Shown: positions 28,529-39,778 of the stretch, one piece after another
Layout: each line of letters starts with the position of its first letter
Numbering within the stretch: the first letter of the stretch is position 1
Source of the DNA: Anaerofustis stercorihominis
Lineage (GTDB): Bacteria > Bacillota > Clostridia > Eubacteriales > Anaerofustaceae
DNA length: 64,000 nt
Assembly (NCBI GenBank): GCA_015058295.1
Contig: SVCP01000003.1
Span: 1,060-65,059 of the forward strand
Reading direction: 5' to 3'
Made by a program: the position numbers and the translations under genes
The notes under the pieces: model-generated
Databases searched by the model: none
What the model saw: the letters and a program-made list of their open reading frames with translations, nothing else
Told to the model about the DNA's origin: nothing

Positions 28529-28557
28529 CAGACTGCCGTGAATATGGCAGTCTGTAT
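28529..28557 (-). terminator. Terminator of the MarR gene at 28572
   Basis: acagactgcc-atattcac-ggcagtctgt then T-run on the minus strand. Confidence 0.85.
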
Positions 28558-28571
28558 ATGGCTGAAAAAAA

Positions 28572-29033
28572 TTATTTTAATTCTTCGTTTGCTTTTTCGA
28601 GAGATGCTTCCAATGAAGAAAGGATAGATGTGAGAGTTTCGATCTTTTCGGCATCAAGGAACTTGTCCATTGCAAGGCCTTTGTCATTAAAAGCAGCATT
28701 TGCTTCTTTGATCACTTCTTCGCCTTTTTCCGTAAGTTCAAGATATACGACTCTCTGATCATAAAAGTCTCTTGTTTTCTTGAGCATTCCTGCGATCTCA
28801 AGCTTTTTGCAGATAGGTGAAAGGTTTGATTTGCTCATATTGAGTTCGAGGCAGAGGGCATTCATGGAGAGCTTTCCTTCGCTGTGAATTCTGTTCATTA
28901 CATCCGACTGAGCAACAGTAACCGAATATGGTTTATAGAATTCTTCAATAATACTGTCGATGAGTCTGGAAACGTGTTTTATTTTCTGTGAAAGTGCCCC
29001 GTTAAGTTCTTCGTGTGTGTTGATGTTTGACAT
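28572..29033 (-). CDS. MarR-family transcriptional regulator
   Basis: winged-HTH: MNALCLELNMSKSNLSPICKKLEIAGMLKKTRDFYDQRVVYLELTEKG. Confidence 0.88.
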   Translation of the reverse strand: MSNINTHEELNGALSQKIKHVSRLIDSIIEEFYKPYSVTVAQSDVMNRIHSEGKLSMNALCLELNMSKSNLSPICKKLEIAGMLKKTRDFYDQRVVYLELTEKGEEVIKEANAAFNDKGLAMDKFLDAEKIETLTSILSSLEASLEKANEELK

Positions 29034-29058
29034 TATATATTTCTCCTTTTTTTATGGC

Positions 29059-29547
29059 CTAATCTCTTGTTGCCCGTTCGTGTTTTTCCAGATTGACGAG
29101 CAGTTTTCTTGCTGTCGAAACAAATGCAAGTATTTCTTCTTCGCTGATATCTTCCGTTAACTGCTCTGTCAGCTCTGCTGACACGACTCTTGCAAGCTCT
29201 CTGCTTTCAACAGCTAACTCGGTTGGGATAAGTTTTTTCAGTCTTCCGTCGTGTTCTGATGCTGTCCTGATCAGATATCCGTTATCTTCCAGAACCTTCA
29301 GCAGTGTGGAAACGGTTGATTTTCCCATATGAAATGCTGATTCAATATCTTTTTGATATACTTCCCGTTGCGAACTGTGTTTGTGAATGTATTCCATGAT
29401 TCCGAACTGATGTCCTGTAAGTCCGGGACCGGACTTTACATTTGACTGCACTTTTGCCTCAGAGAGTCTGAAGTCATGCTCCCGCTTTATCTGATTGGAA
29501 ACAGTTCTTATGGTATGCAACAGAAACTGAGATGGTATAATACTCAT
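29059..29547 (-). CDS. MarR-family transcriptional regulator
   Basis: DIESAFHMGKSTVSTLLKVLEDNGYLIRTASEHDGRLKKLIPTELA. Confidence 0.88.
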   Translation of the reverse strand: MSIIPSQFLLHTIRTVSNQIKREHDFRLSEAKVQSNVKSGPGLTGHQFGIMEYIHKHSSQREVYQKDIESAFHMGKSTVSTLLKVLEDNGYLIRTASEHDGRLKKLIPTELAVESRELARVVSAELTEQLTEDISEEEILAFVSTARKLLVNLEKHERATRD

Positions 29548-29581
29548 AATTGACCTTCCAATGTGAATATATGATACTTTA

Positions 29582-29599
29582 TAGTTCAGGTATGAACTA
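29582..29599. promoter_or_regulatory. Candidate MarR operator 1
   Basis: TAGTTCAGGTATGAACTA dyad. Confidence 0.6.
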
Positions 29600-29701
29600 A
29601 TATGACAAACCTCACCTTCATATCATAAGCATAACATCAACTTTGTTATGTCAGCTACGACAGGGATGGTTACGGTTTCGAACGCCATATGTATGAGGAT
29701 T

Positions 29702-29719
29702 TAGTTCGGGCACGAACTA
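29702..29719. promoter_or_regulatory. Candidate MarR operator 2
   Basis: TAGTTCGGGCACGAACTA dyad. Confidence 0.6.
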
Positions 29720-29962
29720 AATACGTACGTATTATACAGTATGTTTACATAATATGCAATACATTTACAAAAATATTTATCAAAATTCATAAGCATTATA
29801 ACATAAATCAAACAACACAAAACTTGTCACACGGATTTTTGGCACAATTTTTATATTATAATTATAATAGTACGGTTTCTGTTGTATCCATAATCAACTG
29901 CGCATACAAAAAATGAATATTTCTGTATAAGAAGATGCTAAGTTATGGTATAATTAAGTGCT

Positions 29963-30442
29963 ATGGAAAAAATAAGATTCAGGACCTCAGACGAACAACA
30001 GACAATTCTTCTTGCCACAGCAGTTGCTGAAATACTACGCCACGGTCAGATAATCGCTCTCAATGGAGATCTTGCCGCGGGGAAAAGTGTGTTTTCTGCA
30101 GCAGTACTCAGGCATCTCGGATATAAAGGAAAGGTGACGTCGCCTACATACACCATAATAAACGAATACGACCTGCCGGGAGGCACAGCGTATCATATGG
30201 ATGCGTATCGTCTCGGAAGCAGTGATGATCTTGATGTCATCGGATATTATGATATTATCGATGAGTGTGTTGTTATGCTCATTGAGTGGGCAGAGATAAT
30301 AGACGATGTTATAGAAGATGATGCCTTGTATATAGATATAACAAAAGGTGACGATGACGAAAGATATTTTGAAATGTATTCTTCGGATGAATCACTTATG
30401 AAAAAGCTTATGGAGGTTTCGTATGATTATCCTTGCCATTGA
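29963..30442 (+). CDS. tsaE: tRNA t6A biosynthesis ATPase TsaE
   Basis: LNGDLAAGKSVFSAAVLRHLG, VTSPTYTIINEYD, LIEWAE. Confidence 0.93.
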   Translation: MEKIRFRTSDEQQTILLATAVAEILRHGQIIALNGDLAAGKSVFSAAVLRHLGYKGKVTSPTYTIINEYDLPGGTAYHMDAYRLGSSDDLDVIGYYDIIDECVVMLIEWAEIIDDVIEDDALYIDITKGDDDERYFEMYSSDESLMKKLMEVSYDYPCH

Positions 30443-31115
30443 TACATCTACCGTATCCGCAAGTGTTGCGGTTATGGATGAGAATAAACTTCACGGACTG
30501 TACAGTACAAACTATAAACTCAAACATTCGGAAAAGCTTCTTCCTCTTATAGAATCTCTTCTTGAACAGATAAATATGACTCTCTCCGATATGGACGCTT
30601 TCGCACTTACTGTGGGCCCCGGATCATTTACAGGACTTCGAATCGGTGCGGCAACGATCAAAGGATTTGCATATGCCACAGGCAAGCCGGTAATCCCCGT
30701 ATCAACCCTCGAAGCTCTTGCGTATTCACAGGAAAACTTCACGGGAATTATAGCTCCGATACTTGATGCGCAGAGAAATCAGGTATACTGTGCAATGTTC
30801 CGTAACTCAGAGGATAAGCCTCAAAGGATCAGCGAGGACAACAGTCTCGGCATCGAAGAATTCTGCGAGATGCTTGTTTCTGAACTGAAAGACGGTGAAA
30901 GAGCATTGTTTCTCGGTGACGGGGTGATGAAATTCCGTGAAAAGATAATATCTCTTATGGGAAATAAGGCAAAATTTGCTGACAGTGTGAGCTGCATGCC
31001 GTCAGCTGCATATACAGCCAAAGCGGCACTTCTGAGCGACAGACGTGAGAGTGCGTATTCTCTTGATCTGAATTATATAAGAAAAGCCCAGGCAGAGGAG
31101 AACCTGAAAAAATGA
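30423..31115 (+). CDS. tsaB: tRNA t6A biosynthesis protein TsaB
   Basis: ILAIDTSTVSASVAVM, VGPGSFTGLRIGAATIKGFAY. Confidence 0.93.
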   Translation: MIILAIDTSTVSASVAVMDENKLHGLYSTNYKLKHSEKLLPLIESLLEQINMTLSDMDAFALTVGPGSFTGLRIGAATIKGFAYATGKPVIPVSTLEALAYSQENFTGIIAPILDAQRNQVYCAMFRNSEDKPQRISEDNSLGIEEFCEMLVSELKDGERALFLGDGVMKFREKIISLMGNKAKFADSVSCMPSAAYTAKAALLSDRRESAYSLDLNYIRKAQAEENLKK

Positions 31116-31558
31116 TCACTATCAGGGAAGCGACGGAAAACGATATTTTTGATATATATCCCATTGCCTGCAGTTGCTTTCATCAGCCCTGGTCGGAAGC
31201 TGCCCTGTTTGATGAGATCATAAGAGACACTTCTGTGGTCGTCGTTGCGGAATGTGACGGGAAAGTCGTGGGATTTGTCACTGTGACGGTTTTTTATGAC
31301 GAAGGGCATATAACAAATGTTGCTGTGCTTGGGGAATACAGACGGATGGGTATCGCATCAATGATGATGGATGAAGCGATAAAATTGTCTCTTGAAAGAT
31401 TTGAATTATACCTGCATACTCTTGAAGTCAGGATAACAAACGATGCGGCAATCGGACTTTATACGAAAAAAGGATTTGTCGCCGTTGGTATAAGGCCGAA
31501 CTATTACAATGACACAAATGAAGATGCTCTTCTTATGAGCATAATATATGGTGAATAA
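31112..31558 (+). CDS. rimI: Ribosomal protein S18 alanine N-acetyltransferase-like GNAT
   Basis: [49 protein letters not shown]. Confidence 0.9.
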   Translation: MITIREATENDIFDIYPIACSCFHQPWSEAALFDEIIRDTSVVVVAECDGKVVGFVTVTVFYDEGHITNVAVLGEYRRMGIASMMMDEAIKLSLERFELYLHTLEVRITNDAAIGLYTKKGFVAVGIRPNYYNDTNEDALLMSIIYGE

Positions 31559-31559
31559 A

Positions 31560-32567
31560 ATGAGCAGTATAAAAATTCTTGCAATAGAGTCCTCCTGCGA
31601 CGAAACTTCCGCAGCTGTAATTGAGGACGGAAAATTACTCTCAAATATAATTGCAACACAGATAGATATTCATGCACTTTACGGTGGGGTAGTCCCGGAG
31701 ATAGCTTCACGCAGTCATCTTGAAGCAATCAGTTCTGTCGTTGATTCCGCCCTCAATGAGTCCGGGTATACTCTTGAGGATATGTCTGCCATTGCCGTAA
31801 CGAAGGGTCCCGGCCTTGTCGGTGCGCTTCTCATCGGAGTATCTTATGCAAAAGCTCTTGCTATGGCTTCCGGAAAACCAATCATCGGCGTGAATCATAT
31901 GGCAGGACACATCAGCGCAAACTTTCTTCTTGGTGCAAAGCCTCCGTTTATCTGTCTCGTTGTTTCAGGGGGGCATACCATGATCGTAAGGGTAGATGAT
32001 TACACATCTTTCACCGTTCTCGGATCTACCCGTGATGATGCGGCAGGTGAAGCTTTTGATAAAGTTGCAAGGGTTATGGGACTTGCTTATCCGGGGGGCG
32101 CAAAACTTGACAAGCTGGCAGATCTCGGAGATGAATATTCCATAGATTTACCGAAAGCAATGCTTAAAGAAGATAATTATGATTTCAGCTTCAGCGGAAT
32201 GAAGAGTGCCGTACTTAATTACCTCAACAAGGCGAAGATGAAAGGCGAGGAAGTAAACAAAGAAAATTTATGTGCATCATTCAGACGCAGTGTTGTGGAC
32301 ATTCTCGTAACAAAGCTCGAAAAAGCCGCAAAAGCGGAAGGACTGAATACCATTGCTGTGTGTGGCGGGGTCGCATGTAACAGTCTTCTCAGAAAAGAGC
32401 TGAAGGCACTTGCAGACAGAAACGGTTATGAACTGTTTATTCCCGATAATGTTCTTTGCTCGGACAATGCGGGAATGATAGCAGCGCAGGCATATCATAT
32501 GTATAAAAACGGAGATTTCTCTGATCTGAAGCTTAACGCTGTTGCTTCTCTGGAGTTATGTCAGTGA
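31560..32567 (+). CDS. tsaD: tRNA N6-adenosine threonylcarbamoyltransferase TsaD
   Basis: [47 protein letters not shown]. Confidence 0.95.
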   Translation: MSSIKILAIESSCDETSAAVIEDGKLLSNIIATQIDIHALYGGVVPEIASRSHLEAISSVVDSALNESGYTLEDMSAIAVTKGPGLVGALLIGVSYAKALAMASGKPIIGVNHMAGHISANFLLGAKPPFICLVVSGGHTMIVRVDDYTSFTVLGSTRDDAAGEAFDKVARVMGLAYPGGAKLDKLADLGDEYSIDLPKAMLKEDNYDFSFSGMKSAVLNYLNKAKMKGEEVNKENLCASFRRSVVDILVTKLEKAAKAEGLNTIAVCGGVACNSLLRKELKALADRNGYELFIPDNVLCSDNAGMIAAQAYHMYKNGDFSDLKLNAVASLELCQ

Positions 32568-32583
32568 AATATATTTTTCGCAA

Positions 32584-32611
32584 AGAGTACCTTTGAGTGC
32601 TCTTTTTTTTG
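32584..32611 (+). terminator. Terminator after tsaD
   Basis: agagtac-ctttga-gtgctct followed by T-run. Confidence 0.75.
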
Positions 32612-32628
32612 TATGTGATTACTTCGTC

Positions 32629-32755
32629 GGGGCAGCCGCAGGCGGCAGGCATCGCCTGAGCGATGCCTGCTCGTGCAGATGCGTCGGAAACGCATCTGTA
32701 CGGTCATTGCAGCAAAGCTTCAATGACTGCGCCTGCCTGCGGCGGGGTGGGCGGG
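32629..32755. repeat. Three-hairpin structured repeat, copy B
   Basis: Same gccgcagg/cctgcggc frame and gggcggg tail as 28391-28497; inner stems caggcatcg/cgatgcctg, cagatgcgt/acgcatctg, gtcattgcagc/gcttcaatgac. Confidence 0.8.
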
Positions 32756-32817
32756 AAACGGCATATGAAAAGAAAATATAAAGAATTATTAAAAAAACAT
32801 TAGAAATGACTAAACTA

Positions 32818-32846
32818 TTGACAAAACTACTTTTGGGGAGTATACT
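32818..32846 (+). promoter_or_regulatory. Sigma-A promoter of the heat-shock operon
   Basis: TTGACA-N17-TATACT. Confidence 0.9.
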
Positions 32847-32855
32847 TTAGTCATG

Positions 32856-32882
32856 TTAGCACTCAAGTGAAGTGAGTGCTAA
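32856..32882 (+). promoter_or_regulatory. CIRCE element
   Basis: TTAGCACTC-N9-GAGTGCTAA, exact consensus, upstream of hrcA. Confidence 0.98.
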
Positions 32883-32919
32883 TAAAAAGAGGCGTGAGCC
32901 TCTGTGCAGAAGGTGTGCT

Positions 32920-33966
32920 ATGGCGAAGAATGATGAAAGGAAATACGAAATACTCAATGCAATCATAAAAGATTACATTCATACGGCTGAACCGGTCGGT
33001 TCAAGAACCCTTGAGAAGAAATACAATCTCGGTGTTTCATCCGCTACTATCCGCAACGAAATGGCAGATCTGGAAGATCTGGGATATCTTGTGCAGCCTC
33101 ACGCATCTGCAGGAAGGATCCCGACGCAAAAGGCATACAGATTCTATGTAGATAAATATATGCAGGTTTTTGATCTTCCGCCTACGGTAAGCGAAGAAGT
33201 GAGAACTCAGTACGAACAGTATCTCGGTGAGCTTGAAGCAGCAGTTGAAAAAACGGCGGAGATACTTAATAAACTTACGAACTATACGGCACTGATCACT
33301 TCACCGAATATTGCGGAGACAAATATAAGGGATGTTCATCTTATACCCGTTGAAAACGAAAGGATACTCATCGTTGTAATTACAATGCAGGGTATTGTAA
33401 AGAGTGCGGAATTCAAACTTGATATTATTCCCACAAGTTCTCAGCTTGAAAGGGTAGGAAACTTCCTTACGTTCTGTAAAAAAATAAAAACCGAATATTC
33501 CGCAGGAAGATTTGCCAGTGAATATGAACTTCTTGACAGGACGGAACAGAAGATACTTTCGCAGATAGTTCCTGCGATAAATCTTCTTCTGAACACATCA
33601 TCGGATACGAAGATTTATTCAAACGGGCTTACGGAGATACTCAATCATCCGGAATTTCAGAACACAGCAAAGGCAAAGCAGATCCTCGACACATTATACA
33701 AACAGGAACTTGTAGGTATGCTTCTCGCTTCCAATAATGAAAGTCTTGATATAAAAATAGGCTCTGAAACGGAAGTAAATGAACTTGAGGACTGTTCTCT
33801 GATCACAGCAACATATAAATATAACGGTGTGCCAATCGGCACCATCGGACTTATAGGTCCTACGAGAATGGATTACGACAAATGTGTATCGGCACTTAAC
33901 GTAATGACGAACCAGTTGAGTAAATATATAAACGACAGTATTGGAGGAAACGATCTTGACAATTGA
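32920..33966 (+). CDS. hrcA: Heat-inducible transcription repressor HrcA
   Basis: ILNAIIKDYIHTAEPVGSRTL, SSATIRNEMADLEDLGYLVQPHASAGRIPT. Confidence 0.96.
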   Translation: MAKNDERKYEILNAIIKDYIHTAEPVGSRTLEKKYNLGVSSATIRNEMADLEDLGYLVQPHASAGRIPTQKAYRFYVDKYMQVFDLPPTVSEEVRTQYEQYLGELEAAVEKTAEILNKLTNYTALITSPNIAETNIRDVHLIPVENERILIVVITMQGIVKSAEFKLDIIPTSSQLERVGNFLTFCKKIKTEYSAGRFASEYELLDRTEQKILSQIVPAINLLLNTSSDTKIYSNGLTEILNHPEFQNTAKAKQILDTLYKQELVGMLLASNNESLDIKIGSETEVNELEDCSLITATYKYNGVPIGTIGLIGPTRMDYDKCVSALNVMTNQLSKYINDSIGGNDLDN

Positions 33967-34495
33967 TAAAGAGATCTTAAACGAAGAAACTTCTCCCGAA
34001 ACAGCGGAAGAAGTTATTACTGAAGAAAACGCAGCGGAAGAAACTATTGAACTGAGCGAAACGGATATTTTAAAAGCACAGCTCAGTGAAAAGGAAGACA
34101 GCTATTTAAGATTATACGCTGACTTTGACAACTACAGAAAAAGAGCATCGAAAGAAAAGCTTGAAGCTTATACAGATGCAACCTCTTCCGTAATGGAAAA
34201 ACTTCTTCCGGTAATTGATAACCTTGAAAGAGCACTCTCAGCAGATGCGGAAGAAACTCCGTTTTATAATGGTGTGAAAATGGTTGCGAAGCAGCTTGAC
34301 GACACGCTTACTTCTCTCGGTCTTGAAAAAATTCAGGCAGAAGGAGCTCAGTTTGACCCGAATTTCCATTATGCGGTAATGACAGAAAGTCTTGATGACA
34401 GGGAAGACAATGAGATCGTGGATGTATTCCAGGCAGGATACACATTCAAAGGCAAAGTCATCAGGCCATCAATGGTAAAGGTGAATCAGAAATAA
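33941..34495 (+). CDS. grpE: Nucleotide exchange factor GrpE
   Basis: YADFDNYRKRASKE, LLPVIDNLERAL; start could be ATG 33941 or TTG 33956. Confidence 0.94.
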   Translation: MEETILTIDKEILNEETSPETAEEVITEENAAEETIELSETDILKAQLSEKEDSYLRLYADFDNYRKRASKEKLEAYTDATSSVMEKLLPVIDNLERALSADAEETPFYNGVKMVAKQLDDTLTSLGLEKIQAEGAQFDPNFHYAVMTESLDDREDNEIVDVFQAGYTFKGKVIRPSMVKVNQK

Positions 34496-34585
34496 TTGCC
34501 TCAAAGGCATAAAGTAAGTTTATACGGGAATATCCCATAATAATTTATATATATCGCAAACAACAATCAGGAGGAAAATAGATTT

Positions 34586-36424
34586 ATGGCTAAAGAAAAA
34601 ATTATCGGTATCGACCTTGGTACAACAAACTCTTGCGTAGCAGTTATGGAAGGCGGCGAAGCTGTCGTTATCGCTAACGCAGAAGGCGCAAGAACAACAC
34701 CGTCAGTAGTAGCTTTTACAAAAAACGGTGAAAGACTCGTAGGACAGGTAGCAAAAAGACAGGCAGTTACAAACCCGGACAGAACGATCTCTTCAATCAA
34801 GAGAGAAATGGGTACTAACCACAAAGTAAAAGTAGACGGAAGCGAATACACACCGCAGGAAATTTCAGCAATGATCCTTCAGAAACTTAAAAAGGATGCT
34901 GAAAGCTATCTTGGTGAAGAAGTAACAAAGGCTGTTATCACAGTTCCCGCATACTTCACAGACTCACAGAGACAGGCAACAAAAGACGCAGGCAAGATCG
35001 CAGGTCTTGAAGTTCTCAGAATTATCAATGAACCGACAGCTGCATCTCTCGCATACGGACTTGAAAAAGGCGACAACCAGAAGATCATGGTATATGACCT
35101 TGGCGGCGGCACATTCGACGTTTCAATCCTCGAACTTGGCGACGGCGTATTCGAAGTTCTCGCAACAAACGGCAACAACCGTCTCGGTGGCGATGACTTT
35201 GACGCAAGACTTATGAACTACTTCATCAATGAGTTTAAAAAACAGACAGGTATCGACCTTGCAGGCGACAGAATGGCTGTTCAGAGACTTAAAGAAGCTG
35301 CAGAAAAGACAAAGATCGAACTTTCAAGCGCAATGACAAGTGATGTAAACCTTCCGTTCATCGCTTCAGGTCCGGAAGGCCCGGTTCACTTCGAAATGAC
35401 TATCACAAGAGCAAAATTCGAAGAACTTATCCATGACCTTATCCAGGCAACAAAGATCCCGGTTCAGAATGCTATCCGTGACAGTGGTCTCAGCGTAAAT
35501 CAGATCGATAAAGTTATTCTCGTAGGCGGTTCAACACGTGTTCCTGCTGTTCAGGCACTTGTTAAGGAAGTTACAGGCAAAGAAGCTTTCAAAGGCATCA
35601 ACCCGGACGAATGTGTAGCTATCGGTGCTGCTATTCAGGGCGGCGTTCTTGCAGGTGATGTAAAGGATGTTCTCCTTCTTGACGTAACACCGCTTTCACT
35701 TGGTATTGAAACACTCGGCGGAGTATTCACAACACTCATTCCGAGAAACACAACTATCCCCACAAAGAAGAGCCAGATCTTCTCAACAGCTGCAGATAAT
35801 CAGACATCAGTAGACATTCATGTTCTTCAGGGCGAAAGAAAGATGGCAGGCGACAACAAGACTCTTGGTCGCTTCCAGCTCTCAGGCATCACAATGGCTC
35901 CGAAGGGAGTTCCGCAGATCGAAGTAACATTCGACATCGACGCTAACGGTATCGTAAACGTAAGTGCAAAAGACCTCGGAACAGGCAACCTTCAGAACGT
36001 AGTAATCAAGTCTTCAACAAACATGTCATCTGAAGAAATCGAACAGGCAATCAAAGATGCTGAAAGATTCGCAGAAGAAGACAAGAAGAAAGAAGAAGAA
36101 ATTACAACAAAGAACAATGCCGATGCGATGATCTATCAGGTAGAAAAACAGCTCAAAGATCTTGGTGATAAAGTAACAAGCGAAGAAAGAATGAACGTTG
36201 AAGCAGCTGTTAACGATCTTAAAGCGCTCCTTAACGGAAACGATACAGAAGCTATCAAGAACGCAACAGAAAAACTCAGTGAAGCATTCTACCCCATCGC
36301 TCAGAGAATGTATTCTCAGACAGAAGGTACACAGGGTGCTGAATTCACACAGGGCGCTGATTACACTCAGAATCCGGGAAACAATGACGACAACGTTGTT
36401 GACGCTGACTACGAAGTAGACTGA
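34586..36424 (+). CDS. dnaK: Molecular chaperone DnaK
   Basis: [48 protein letters not shown]. Confidence 0.98.
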   Translation: MAKEKIIGIDLGTTNSCVAVMEGGEAVVIANAEGARTTPSVVAFTKNGERLVGQVAKRQAVTNPDRTISSIKREMGTNHKVKVDGSEYTPQEISAMILQKLKKDAESYLGEEVTKAVITVPAYFTDSQRQATKDAGKIAGLEVLRIINEPTAASLAYGLEKGDNQKIMVYDLGGGTFDVSILELGDGVFEVLATNGNNRLGGDDFDARLMNYFINEFKKQTGIDLAGDRMAVQRLKEAAEKTKIELSSAMTSDVNLPFIASGPEGPVHFEMTITRAKFEELIHDLIQATKIPVQNAIRDSGLSVNQIDKVILVGGSTRVPAVQALVKEVTGKEAFKGINPDECVAIGAAIQGGVLAGDVKDVLLLDVTPLSLGIETLGGVFTTLIPRNTTIPTKKSQIFSTAADNQTSVDIHVLQGERKMAGDNKTLGRFQLSGITMAPKGVPQIEVTFDIDANGIVNVSAKDLGTGNLQNVVIKSSTNMSSEEIEQAIKDAERFAEEDKKKEEEITTKNNADAMIYQVEKQLKDLGDKVTSEERMNVEAAVNDLKALLNGNDTEAIKNATEKLSEAFYPIAQRMYSQTEGTQGAEFTQGADYTQNPGNNDDNVVDADYEVD

Positions 36425-36452
36425 TAAATTCCATCAATCCCAAATATATAAT

Positions 36453-36484
36453 TTATATCGCAGGGGATATCCCCTGCGATATAA
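36453..36484. terminator. 32-bp perfect palindrome in dnaK-dnaJ spacer (hairpin/attenuator)
   Basis: TTATATCGCAGGGGATATCCCCTGCGATATAA. Confidence 0.7.
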
Positions 36485-36627
36485 ACAAATAAATATCCGC
36501 GTTATCGCACAGGTATTTGAGTTATCGCAAGGATAATATCTTTGCGATGTTTGTATTTAGGTGTGTCCGCAGGATTTTCTCACGGGGGAATGCTCCGAAT
36601 GCATTGAAAAAACACAAGAGGTAACAA

Positions 36628-37758
36628 ATGAGCAAACAGGATTATTACGAAACGCTGGGCGTTGACAAAAGCGCCACAGATGATCAGATCAAAAAAGCGT
36701 ATAGAAAACTCGCCATGAAATATCATCCGGACCAGAATCAGGGTGATAAAGCTGCGGAAGAAAAATTTAAGGAAGTAAACGAAGCTTACGAAGTTCTCAG
36801 CGACGCAGACAAAAGAGCCGCTTACGATAAATACGGTCATGCGGCATTCGATCAGAACGCCGGTTTTGGCGGCGGAGGCTTCGGCGGAGGCGGATTCGGA
36901 GATTTCGGAGATATTTTCGGAGACATCTTCAATATGTTTGGCGGAGGCGGTTATCAGACTGCAAGAAGAGGCCCTGCAAGAGGCAGTGACATTCGTGCGG
37001 ATGTTGAGCTTACATTTGAAGAAGCGGCTTTCGGATGTGAGAAGAAGGTCAGTATCGCAAGAAAAGAGACCTGCCCCACATGTAACGGCAGCAAAGCAGC
37101 ACCAGGCAGCAGTGCCCATGTATGTGAAAAATGCGGCGGTACCGGAAGCATCAGAGTATCACAGAGAAGTGCCTTCGGCATGATGCAGACTGTAAAACCC
37201 TGCGATAATTGTGGCGGTACGGGCGAAGTTATAGATACACCGTGCTCTGACTGCGGAGGAACAGGTTCTGTGAACAAGAGAAGAACGATCACTGTAAACA
37301 TTCCTGCAGGTGTTGATAACGGAAGCGTTCTTCCGCTCAGAGGAGAAGGCAACTGCGGAACTCTCGGCGGAGGAAACGGAGATGTGTATATTTATATTTC
37401 CGTCAAGAAACACGAGCTGTTCGAAAGAGACGGCAACGATGTATATATCGATATTCCCATTACATTTGCACAGGCCGCACTCGGTGACGAACTCAGAGTT
37501 CCGACACTTGAGGGCAATGTAAAAATGAAAGTTCCAGAAGGAACACAGACAGGAACAACATTCAAGCTTAAGGGCAGAGGTATTGTGTCCGCAAACGGCT
37601 TCGGAAAAGGCAATCAGTATGTAACGGTCAATGTGGAAGTTCCGAAAAAGCTTTCCGACAAACAGAAAGAAGCCCTCAGAAACTTCGACAGTCTTACTCC
37701 GGAAAACCACGAAAAGAGCAAAGGATTCTGGAGCAAGGTGAAAGATCTGTTTGACTGA
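36628..37758 (+). CDS. dnaJ: Molecular chaperone DnaJ
   Basis: J domain (HPD), Gly/Phe region, four CxxCxGxG zinc motifs. Confidence 0.98.
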   Translation: MSKQDYYETLGVDKSATDDQIKKAYRKLAMKYHPDQNQGDKAAEEKFKEVNEAYEVLSDADKRAAYDKYGHAAFDQNAGFGGGGFGGGGFGDFGDIFGDIFNMFGGGGYQTARRGPARGSDIRADVELTFEEAAFGCEKKVSIARKETCPTCNGSKAAPGSSAHVCEKCGGTGSIRVSQRSAFGMMQTVKPCDNCGGTGEVIDTPCSDCGGTGSVNKRRTITVNIPAGVDNGSVLPLRGEGNCGTLGGGNGDVYIYISVKKHELFERDGNDVYIDIPITFAQAALGDELRVPTLEGNVKMKVPEGTQTGTTFKLKGRGIVSANGFGKGNQYVTVNVEVPKKLSDKQKEALRNFDSLTPENHEKSKGFWSKVKDLFD

Positions 37759-37937
37759 TGCAGGACCGGGATTTAATCCGGCACACAATAATATAAGATA
37801 AGAGGGCGGCCATGCGATCAGAGGTCGCTTTCTTAATAATTTAGCATTAAAAATATATAAATTCCTCAATTATTTATTTGCTTTTTTCTAAAAATCTGAT
37901 AAAATGGGGAGTAACATATTAAAAAGGAGGTGAAAAG

Positions 37938-39101
37938 ATGAAGAAGTTTAAATCACTGATGAAGGCACTGTATTTTACGTTCGGCTTTTTTGCGGGATAT
38001 AATCTTACGGCAGTGGTGTACGACCCTGCAAGCGGAGAAGTTGCCAATATTTTCGGCAAGATGATCGACGCACAGATATTATCCCTGGGCTTATCTGTTG
38101 TATTTGGTATTATTTTTGGACTCATTCTGTTATTATTCCTTCCGAGGATCGAAGAAGCAGTTATTGAAAACGTCAATGACTGGGCAAAGGCAATAAAGAA
38201 TATGCCCCTTCCGCAGATCATTACGTTTATCGTGGCTCTTATTCTCAGTCTTGTTGTAGCGTCTCTCATTGCGAACCCGATACTGAAGATAGATATGTCA
38301 GATCTTCTGAAGGTGCTTCTTGTTATTGCAATCTATGGCATACTTATTTACATAAGTTTTGTTATAAGTGCTGTGAAATATGCGGATATCGAAGGATATT
38401 TCAGGAATATGCTCTCAAGAGACAAGTCGCAGTCAAATGATATGACGGCTACATCGAGATTCCGTGTGAGTACAAGAAGAAATCAGAATGCTCCATCACA
38501 GGGACAAGGTGTTCCGAAAGTGCTCGATACGAGTGTTATCATCGACGGAAGAATTCTTGATATTCTCAGGACAGGTTTTGTGGATGGTCCGATCATTATT
38601 CCGACATTCGTGCTTGAAGAGTTGCAGTATATTGCGGATTCCGCTGATTCCATAAAGAGAAACAGAGGAAGAAGAGGTCTTGATATACTCAATCAGATCA
38701 AAGCCCTCCCTATAGAAGTTGTTGTAACACAGAAGGATTATGACGACATTACGGAAGTTGACTCAAAGCTTCTGAGAATGGCGACGGAGATGAAGGGAAG
38801 AATCATCACGAATGATTATAACCTCAACAAAGTTGCGGAAGTACAGGGAGTAAAGGTTCTTAATACAAACGACCTTACAAATGCAGTAAAGACAGTGGTC
38901 CTCGCAGGTGAAAATATGAACGTTACTGTCCTGAAGGAAGGCAAGGAATTCAATCAGGGCGTTGCATATCTTGATGACGGGACAATGATAGTTATTGAAG
39001 AAGGCAGAAAGCATATCGGAAAGACTGTAGAAGTTCAGGTTACAAGTGTGCTTCAGACATCTGCAGGCAGAATGATCTTTGCGAAAGTAATAAATTATTA
39101 G
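37938..39101 (+). CDS. PIN/TRAM domain membrane protein (YacL-like)
   Basis: TM segments; [24 protein letters not shown]-terminal TRAM-like region. Confidence 0.9.
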   Translation: MKKFKSLMKALYFTFGFFAGYNLTAVVYDPASGEVANIFGKMIDAQILSLGLSVVFGIIFGLILLLFLPRIEEAVIENVNDWAKAIKNMPLPQIITFIVALILSLVVASLIANPILKIDMSDLLKVLLVIAIYGILIYISFVISAVKYADIEGYFRNMLSRDKSQSNDMTATSRFRVSTRRNQNAPSQGQGVPKVLDTSVIIDGRILDILRTGFVDGPIIIPTFVLEELQYIADSADSIKRNRGRRGLDILNQIKALPIEVVVTQKDYDDITEVDSKLLRMATEMKGRIITNDYNLNKVAEVQGVKVLNTNDLTNAVKTVVLAGENMNVTVLKEGKEFNQGVAYLDDGTMIVIEEGRKHIGKTVEVQVTSVLQTSAGRMIFAKVINY

Positions 39102-39149
39102 TATTGAAAAGGGGAGAGTTTCTCCTCTTTTTGTAAATACGGAGGAAAC

Positions 39150-39641
39150 ATGAATATAAAAGTAGTGAAATATGCAAATGAAGATATTCCCGCAATGGTA
39201 GACATATGGAATGAGGTTATCGAAGACGGAGTTGCATTTCCGCAGGAAGATTTTCTTGATGAAGTGAGCGCAACGGAATTTTTTGCTCAACAGACATACA
39301 CTGCTGTTGCAAAAGACACAGACAGTAACGAAGTGTGCGGATTGTATATACTTCACCCGAACAATGTGGGCAGATGTGGACATATCTGTAATACAAGCTA
39401 TGCTGTAAATTCCTCTCATCGCAGTAAAGGTATAGGCGAAATGCTCGTAAGGGATTCTCTTATAAAAGGCAGAGAGTGTGGTTTTTCGATTCTGCAGTTC
39501 AATGCTGTGGTAGCATCAAACACTTATGCAAGAAAACTTTATAAAAAGCTGGGTTTTATTCAGTTGGGAGTGATCCCGAAGGGATTCAGAATGAAGGACG
39601 GACATTACGAAGATATCTGTCCGTATTATATAGAGTTGTAA
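39150..39641 (+). CDS. GNAT-family N-acetyltransferase
   Basis: YAVNSSHRSKGIGEMLVRDSL, ARKLYKKLGFIQLG. Confidence 0.88.
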   Translation: MNIKVVKYANEDIPAMVDIWNEVIEDGVAFPQEDFLDEVSATEFFAQQTYTAVAKDTDSNEVCGLYILHPNNVGRCGHICNTSYAVNSSHRSKGIGEMLVRDSLIKGRECGFSILQFNAVVASNTYARKLYKKLGFIQLGVIPKGFRMKDGHYEDICPYYIEL

Positions 39642-39657
39642 CTTGCCTGAATCAACA

Positions 39658-39690
39658 AACCTCCCGTCACGGTTGACGGGAGGTTATCTT
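39658..39690 (+). terminator. Terminator after GNAT gene
   Basis: acctcccgtca-cggt-tgacgggaggt then T-rich run. Confidence 0.85.
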
Positions 39691-39747
39691 TTTCGGAATG
39701 GTTACTTTTTCTTTCTGAGTATACTTAATGTAATTATAAAATTAAAA

Positions 39748-39773
39748 AGCTCATCGCAAAGCGGTGAGCTTGT
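39748..39773 (-). terminator. Terminator after His/Cys-rich gene
   Basis: aagctcaccgctttgcgatgagctttttaatttt on the minus strand. Confidence 0.75.
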
Positions 39774-39778
39774 GTTTA

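Noticed and set aside
28364-28758. 87- and 86-aa plus-strand ORFs
   Set aside because: Translation of the three-hairpin repeat and antisense of the MarR gene.
29689-29916. 75-aa plus-strand ORF between the MarR gene and tsaE
   Set aside because: No RBS, AT-rich low-quality sequence overlapping the candidate operator; more likely non-coding.
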